Positions 36,725-39,708 of a stretch of 39,708 nt of DNA are shown here, in pieces. Every line of letters starts with the position of its first letter. Position 1 is the stretch's first letter. Position numbers and translations under genes: made by a program. The stretch is taken from positions 1 to 39,708 of the IMG/VR virus record IMGVR_UViG_3300003322_000724. One strand, given 5' to 3'. The notes below the pieces were generated by a model that had not been told where the DNA came from, did no database searches, and was given only the letters and a program-made list of their open reading frames with translations. This DNA comes from a virus.

Positions 36725-37227
36725 TATTCCTGACCGCCAAGCTCCTTAATGTGGCTTGTCGCCTTTAGGACATGGTAGTCCTTGACGATTTCGAGATTCT
36801 TCTCTTCGCCAAGTTCCGCTTCGCTGACAGGTGCTTCTTCGAGCGCACGCTGAACATATGAAGTAAGTTCAGTATCGCGCGGATAGCGGGCTTTCTTATC
36901 GCCCTCCACCTGTGGATGATCTGCATACCATGCTTTGACAGCAAGATCATATGCCCACTTCTTGCGTACGTTCTGGTTTTCCTGTACGCCTCCGATTTGA
37001 ACAGGAGATTTTGTTCGTGCTTTATAAATGTACTCTTTGCTATCCCACCATAGGCTCACATCATTATTTAGATAATTCGTGATGTAAATGGTCGGTATTT
37101 TCACTCGTGTCATCGGCTGACCGACTGGACGAGGTGCCTCAGTGATTGTCTCGATCTTTGGAAGAGATTCGATTGCACCCATAGGCGAGTTGTTTTCTAC
37201 ATTTTCTTCTTTTTTTGATTTGTTCAT
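36724..37227 (-). CDS. Virion-associated protein, 167 aa
   Basis: Charged, disordered N-terminus (MNKSKKEENVENNSPM), then RVKIPTIYITNYLNNDVSLWWDSKEYIYKA and a helical second half. The leader contains CCTGCGTAAA just before ATG as at the scaffold gene. No family recognised. Confidence 0.6.
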   Translation of the reverse strand: MNKSKKEENVENNSPMGAIESLPKIETITEAPRPVGQPMTRVKIPTIYITNYLNNDVSLWWDSKEYIYKARTKSPVQIGGVQENQNVRKKWAYDLAVKAWYADHPQVEGDKKARYPRDTELTSYVQRALEEAPVSEAELGEEKNLEIVKDYHVLKATSHIKELGGQE

Positions 37228-37231
37228 GTTT

Positions 37232-37330
37232 ACGCAGGCTTTGAGGAAAGCCGAGGAACCGTTATTTATAACGGGCTACTCTGCCCGCGACAACCCCCAT
37301 AAAAGGGGCTGAGCGCCGACAGAAAGCCTG
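37232..37330 (-). other. Hairpin-rich spacer
   Basis: Four short hairpins on the minus strand: AGCCCC/GGGGGTT, CGGGC/GCCCG, CGTTAT/ATAACG and GGCTTT/AAAGCC. No U-tract, no gene; could slow or mark the transcript between the decoration gene and the 167-aa gene. Confidence 0.45.
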
Positions 37331-37334
37331 TGGA

Positions 37335-38069
37335 TTAAAGCTGAAGGTACACTGAACCGTACTGCGAAGCTGCAACAGCATTTGCCGTAAAGCCAAGCAT
37401 CGGGGTTGAATCGGATGTGGTATCAAGTGCAGTAAATGCACCTGCGACAGTTGTTGAAGTAGTGACTTGCAATGCTGCTGCAGTTGAACCGACGGCATCA
37501 AACAGAACAGTTGAAAGGCCGCTCGTCTGAATGTAACCGCCGTTTCCTGCTGGAATTGAGGTTACAGTAACACCGATCGGAGCAGCAGTTGCTGATGTAG
37601 GATTGATGACGACTCCATTATAAGGGTCAGCAATGAGATTGAAGCGTGATGACGTACCTGTTGCCGCAACGAACGCATCTTCGAGTGTCACTACCATTGT
37701 AGTAGAGAGTGAAGCTGCTGGATTCGATGCAATCTTCAAACGCTGGCCTGCGCCTGTACCAGTACGGACTTCGAGGAAGCCGTTTGCGTACTGGTTAAGA
37801 GTAGCTGCAGTTGCCCCGAGCGTGACCGTGATGGTCTTGTCGCCGACTGCCTGGGTAGTACCAGTGAGGTTCTGATGAGCTGCTACGAGCGGAGATGACT
37901 GCACTGCGACGCCGATTGGAATATCGACTGCGCCTGCGAATACATACGCCAAATCGCGGCCATCATCAGTTTTGAAGTCGTTCCCAGAAGCTGCTGCTAC
38001 TCGGTTATTGTCCGTTGTATTGAACAATCCATGTGGAGAGACTGCTGGACCTTGTGAGATTCTAGACAT
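37335..38069 (-). CDS. Putative head decoration protein, 244 aa
   Basis: An Ala/Thr/Val/Gly-rich beta protein with VGDKTITVTLGATAATLNQY and LEVRTGTGAGQRLKI; such motifs recur in phage capsid-associated proteins. It directly follows a beta-helix gene beside the major capsid gene. Role inferred from position and composition. Confidence 0.6.
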   Translation of the reverse strand: MSRISQGPAVSPHGLFNTTDNNRVAAASGNDFKTDDGRDLAYVFAGAVDIPIGVAVQSSPLVAAHQNLTGTTQAVGDKTITVTLGATAATLNQYANGFLEVRTGTGAGQRLKIASNPAASLSTTMVVTLEDAFVAATGTSSRFNLIADPYNGVVINPTSATAAPIGVTVTSIPAGNGGYIQTSGLSTVLFDAVGSTAAALQVTTSTTVAGAFTALDTTSDSTPMLGFTANAVAASQYGSVYLQL

Positions 38070-38093
38070 GATATATAAGAATTACATTAATAA

Positions 38094-39023
38094 TTAAGCT
38101 GGGCGAGCTGTAGACCATCCAGCTTCTGTTGCATTCGCCACCCACATGACGCCTGCACCGACCTTGAGGTCTGCGATTGCATTTGTAGGGATAGCGAATT
38201 GATTTGCAGTAAAGATACCTGTATCTGAAGCATCATTGACATTAACGTAATCCGATGGATTAGTACCGTCTTCCATTGCTTCAAAAAGGCAATTCTTTAC
38301 CATGAGATTGCGTACAGAACCGATACCAAAGGCACCTGGAACACCGAGAACTTCCGTACCATCAATGTTGTGCATTCTGCAATTCTGCATGTATACCTGC
38401 GTAGGAACGCCGTAATCAGATGCTGTGAGTGCAAGACCATTGTGTGACCATGCGAACTCACAATCGTAGAGATTCACATCTCCGCAATTGCCAGCAGTAC
38501 CTGCTGATACCTGAGCGACTGAACCTGGTCCGATGACAAGCGCAGAACCGGACGTATCAACGCCTTCGATTTTGCCACCATAAATGCGGAATCGTGAGCC
38601 AGTGCTGAATGCTGCATATGCTGCAGTTGATTCGCCTGCCACGCCGACATTGATGAGCGTTACATCGTCTGCATTGTTGATAAGGCCGACTGCCGCAGTG
38701 GTCGTAGGAGCGATGCCTATAGCACCTTGATTCCCCTGACCGATAAGCGTGAGCCCGTCGAGCGTTCGTGCGATGGTAACTGTCTCATCGTATGCGCCTT
38801 CGCCGATGACGATGACATCACCTGACGAAGCTGCATTGACCGCAGCTTGAATTGTCGCGTATGGAGCGTTCTGCTGTCCAGAGAACGTATCATTGCCAGT
38901 AGCTCCGTTTACATACCAGACGTTGCCGAAAGCGGTGTAGCCACCTCCGAGAATATCAGAGAGAAGCCATTTGCCTCCGACTGAACCGACTGCTGGATCA
39001 TAATTTCTTGCGAGTAGAGTCAT
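38094..39023 (-). CDS. Right-handed beta-helix virion protein, 309 aa
   Basis: Residues 45-290 show the pattern of parallel beta-helix repeats: NAPYATIQAAVNAASSGDVIVIGEGAYDETVTI, then repeated short strands with N/D-G turns (LTLIGQG, VTLINVGV, RIYGGKIEG, VNLYDCEFAW). This fold is common in tailspikes and decoration proteins; it could cap or decorate the head or degrade polysaccharide (no catalytic residues could be assigned). It is next to the capsid gene. Confidence 0.7.
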   Translation of the reverse strand: MTLLARNYDPAVGSVGGKWLLSDILGGGYTAFGNVWYVNGATGNDTFSGQQNAPYATIQAAVNAASSGDVIVIGEGAYDETVTIARTLDGLTLIGQGNQGAIGIAPTTTAAVGLINNADDVTLINVGVAGESTAAYAAFSTGSRFRIYGGKIEGVDTSGSALVIGPGSVAQVSAGTAGNCGDVNLYDCEFAWSHNGLALTASDYGVPTQVYMQNCRMHNIDGTEVLGVPGAFGIGSVRNLMVKNCLFEAMEDGTNPSDYVNVNDASDTGIFTANQFAIPTNAIADLKVGAGVMWVANATEAGWSTARPA

Positions 39024-39058
39024 AATTATTTCGTATTAGCTGATAATGACTGCTCGCA

Positions 39059-39708
39059 TTAGACCGTGAGGCAGTTCGTGAGCTTGCCGAGACGGCGAGG
39101 ATCGTTCGTTTCGAGTTCACCACCGAGGATAATGAAACCGTTGATAGCACCTACGTTGTAACCACGGACGAAGTCTGTCCAAGTGAATACATTGCCGATG
39201 TTCTCGTTTTCGTACACGTTACCGATGACATCCGAAGATTTTGTGGTAACTGGAGTACCTTCCCACCAATTCTTACCCTTGAATTCGATGAATTCGGTAT
39301 TCAAGAGGAAGATAGTATCGGATGGGCATTTGCGGTCAACAGTGACCATCATATCTGCCCACTGGAGACCTGTGAAGCCAGTGTTTGCGTAGAGCGAACG
39401 TGGCTGTGCGCCGATTTCGTAGACATTGCGCTGGAATGGCATTTCAAGCTCTTCCATGAGCGTGTAAACGTCGTACGAGGTGAGGAACATGTCTGGTTTG
39501 ATCTGACCGTCCGAGATTGCGTTTGCAAGCGTACGGATTTTAGCGAGCGATAGAACACCGCCTGCGCTCTGCACTACTGCATCCAAAGTAGGATACGTAG
39601 CGCGTGAGAGTCCGCCGATCGTGCCTGCTACCGTACCGTCATCGACAATGTTTCCAAGGCCGTTGAATGGTGTAGGATTACCAACGCCATAGCCATAGAA
39701 AATATCAC
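39059..39708 (-). CDS. Major capsid protein, C-terminal part (runs off the right edge)
   Basis: The frame is open to the end of the window and continues into the N-terminal piece at 1-385. The stop is TAA at 39061-39059. Segments include GQIKPDMFLTSYDVYTLMEE, FLLNTEFIEFKGKNWWEG and VRGYNVGAINGFIILGGEL, typical of capsid proteins ending in a beta-rich axial domain. 216 residues plus a shared codon here; with the N-terminal piece the protein is 344 aa. Confidence 0.8.
   Translation of the reverse strand, partial: DIFYGYGVGNPTPFNGLGNIVDDGTVAGTIGGLSRATYPTLDAVVQSAGGVLSLAKIRTLANAISDGQIKPDMFLTSYDVYTLMEELEMPFQRNVYEIGAQPRSLYANTGFTGLQWADMMVTVDRKCPSDTIFLLNTEFIEFKGKNWWEGTPVTTKSSDVIGNVYENENIGNVFTWTDFVRGYNVGAINGFIILGGELETNDPRRLGKLTNCLTV

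Noticed and set aside
1-39708. CRISPR array or cas genes
   Set aside because: No regularly spaced direct repeats were seen; the only long exact repeat occurs twice and 2.4 kb apart.
1-39708. Alternative genetic code (recoded stop)
   Set aside because: TGA, TAG and TAA all end well-supported genes, often in ATGA overlaps, and no long gene is interrupted by one of them.

Overview
The window looks like one complete genome of a short-tailed (podovirus-like) dsDNA bacteriophage, about 39.7 kb, opened inside its major capsid gene. A capsid ORF runs off the left edge, a second runs off the right edge, and the two join in frame when the ends are closed into a circle, giving a 344-residue protein. 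GC is moderate, estimated by eye at about 40%. The standard code is used, with TGA, TAG and TAA all acting as stops. Most virion genes have A/T-rich leaders without a Shine-Dalgarno motif, and several small operons start with a sigma70-type promoter whose -10 box lies only 6 nt before the ATG, so they should be leaderless. The host cannot be named from the sequence; it should be a bacterium with sigma70-like promoters that tolerates leaderless or SD-less translation.

Layout. (1) 1-8.9 kb, minus strand: capsid start, scaffold, two small proteins, portal, large terminase, small genes, small terminase, then GroEL, a small protein and GroES, driven by a strong promoter at 8.89 kb. (2) 8.9-17.9 kb, minus strand: a dense run of about 30 small, often overlapping accessory/early genes (ribbon-helix-helix regulator, NinG-like nuclease, ERF annealing protein, YopX-like protein, several small zinc-binding and membrane peptides). 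(3) 17.9-20.4 kb: an RNA-rich zone with three candidate small RNAs that have promoters and/or terminators, two structured tRNA-Leu-like RNAs with insertions, a tRNA-Ile(UAU), a Com-like zinc-finger gene and a coiled-coil gene. (4) 20.4-21.6 kb: lysis cassette (holin candidate, two small genes, amidase). (5) 21.6-24.2 kb: mostly non-coding DNA with structured RNA elements, plus-strand micro-genes, a secreted coiled-coil protein behind a switch-like leader, and a 29-nt perfect direct repeat bracketing the block. (6) 24.2-39.7 kb, minus strand: virion genes (transglycosylase ejection protein, adaptor, tail proteins, two large fibres, coiled-coil protein, decoration/beta-helix proteins) leading back to the capsid.

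How it works together. Packaging (TerS/TerL), head (portal, scaffold, MCP) and a private GroES/GroEL pair appear to be one transcription unit, which suggests dedicated folding of virion proteins. ERF and NinG suggest recombination-dependent DNA processing. No polymerase, helicase, primase or integrase is recognisable, so replication probably relies on the host. The least explained parts are the non-coding zones at 17.1-17.3, 17.9-20.4 and 21.6-24.2 kb. All functions come from reading translated sequence and motifs; no database search was possible.
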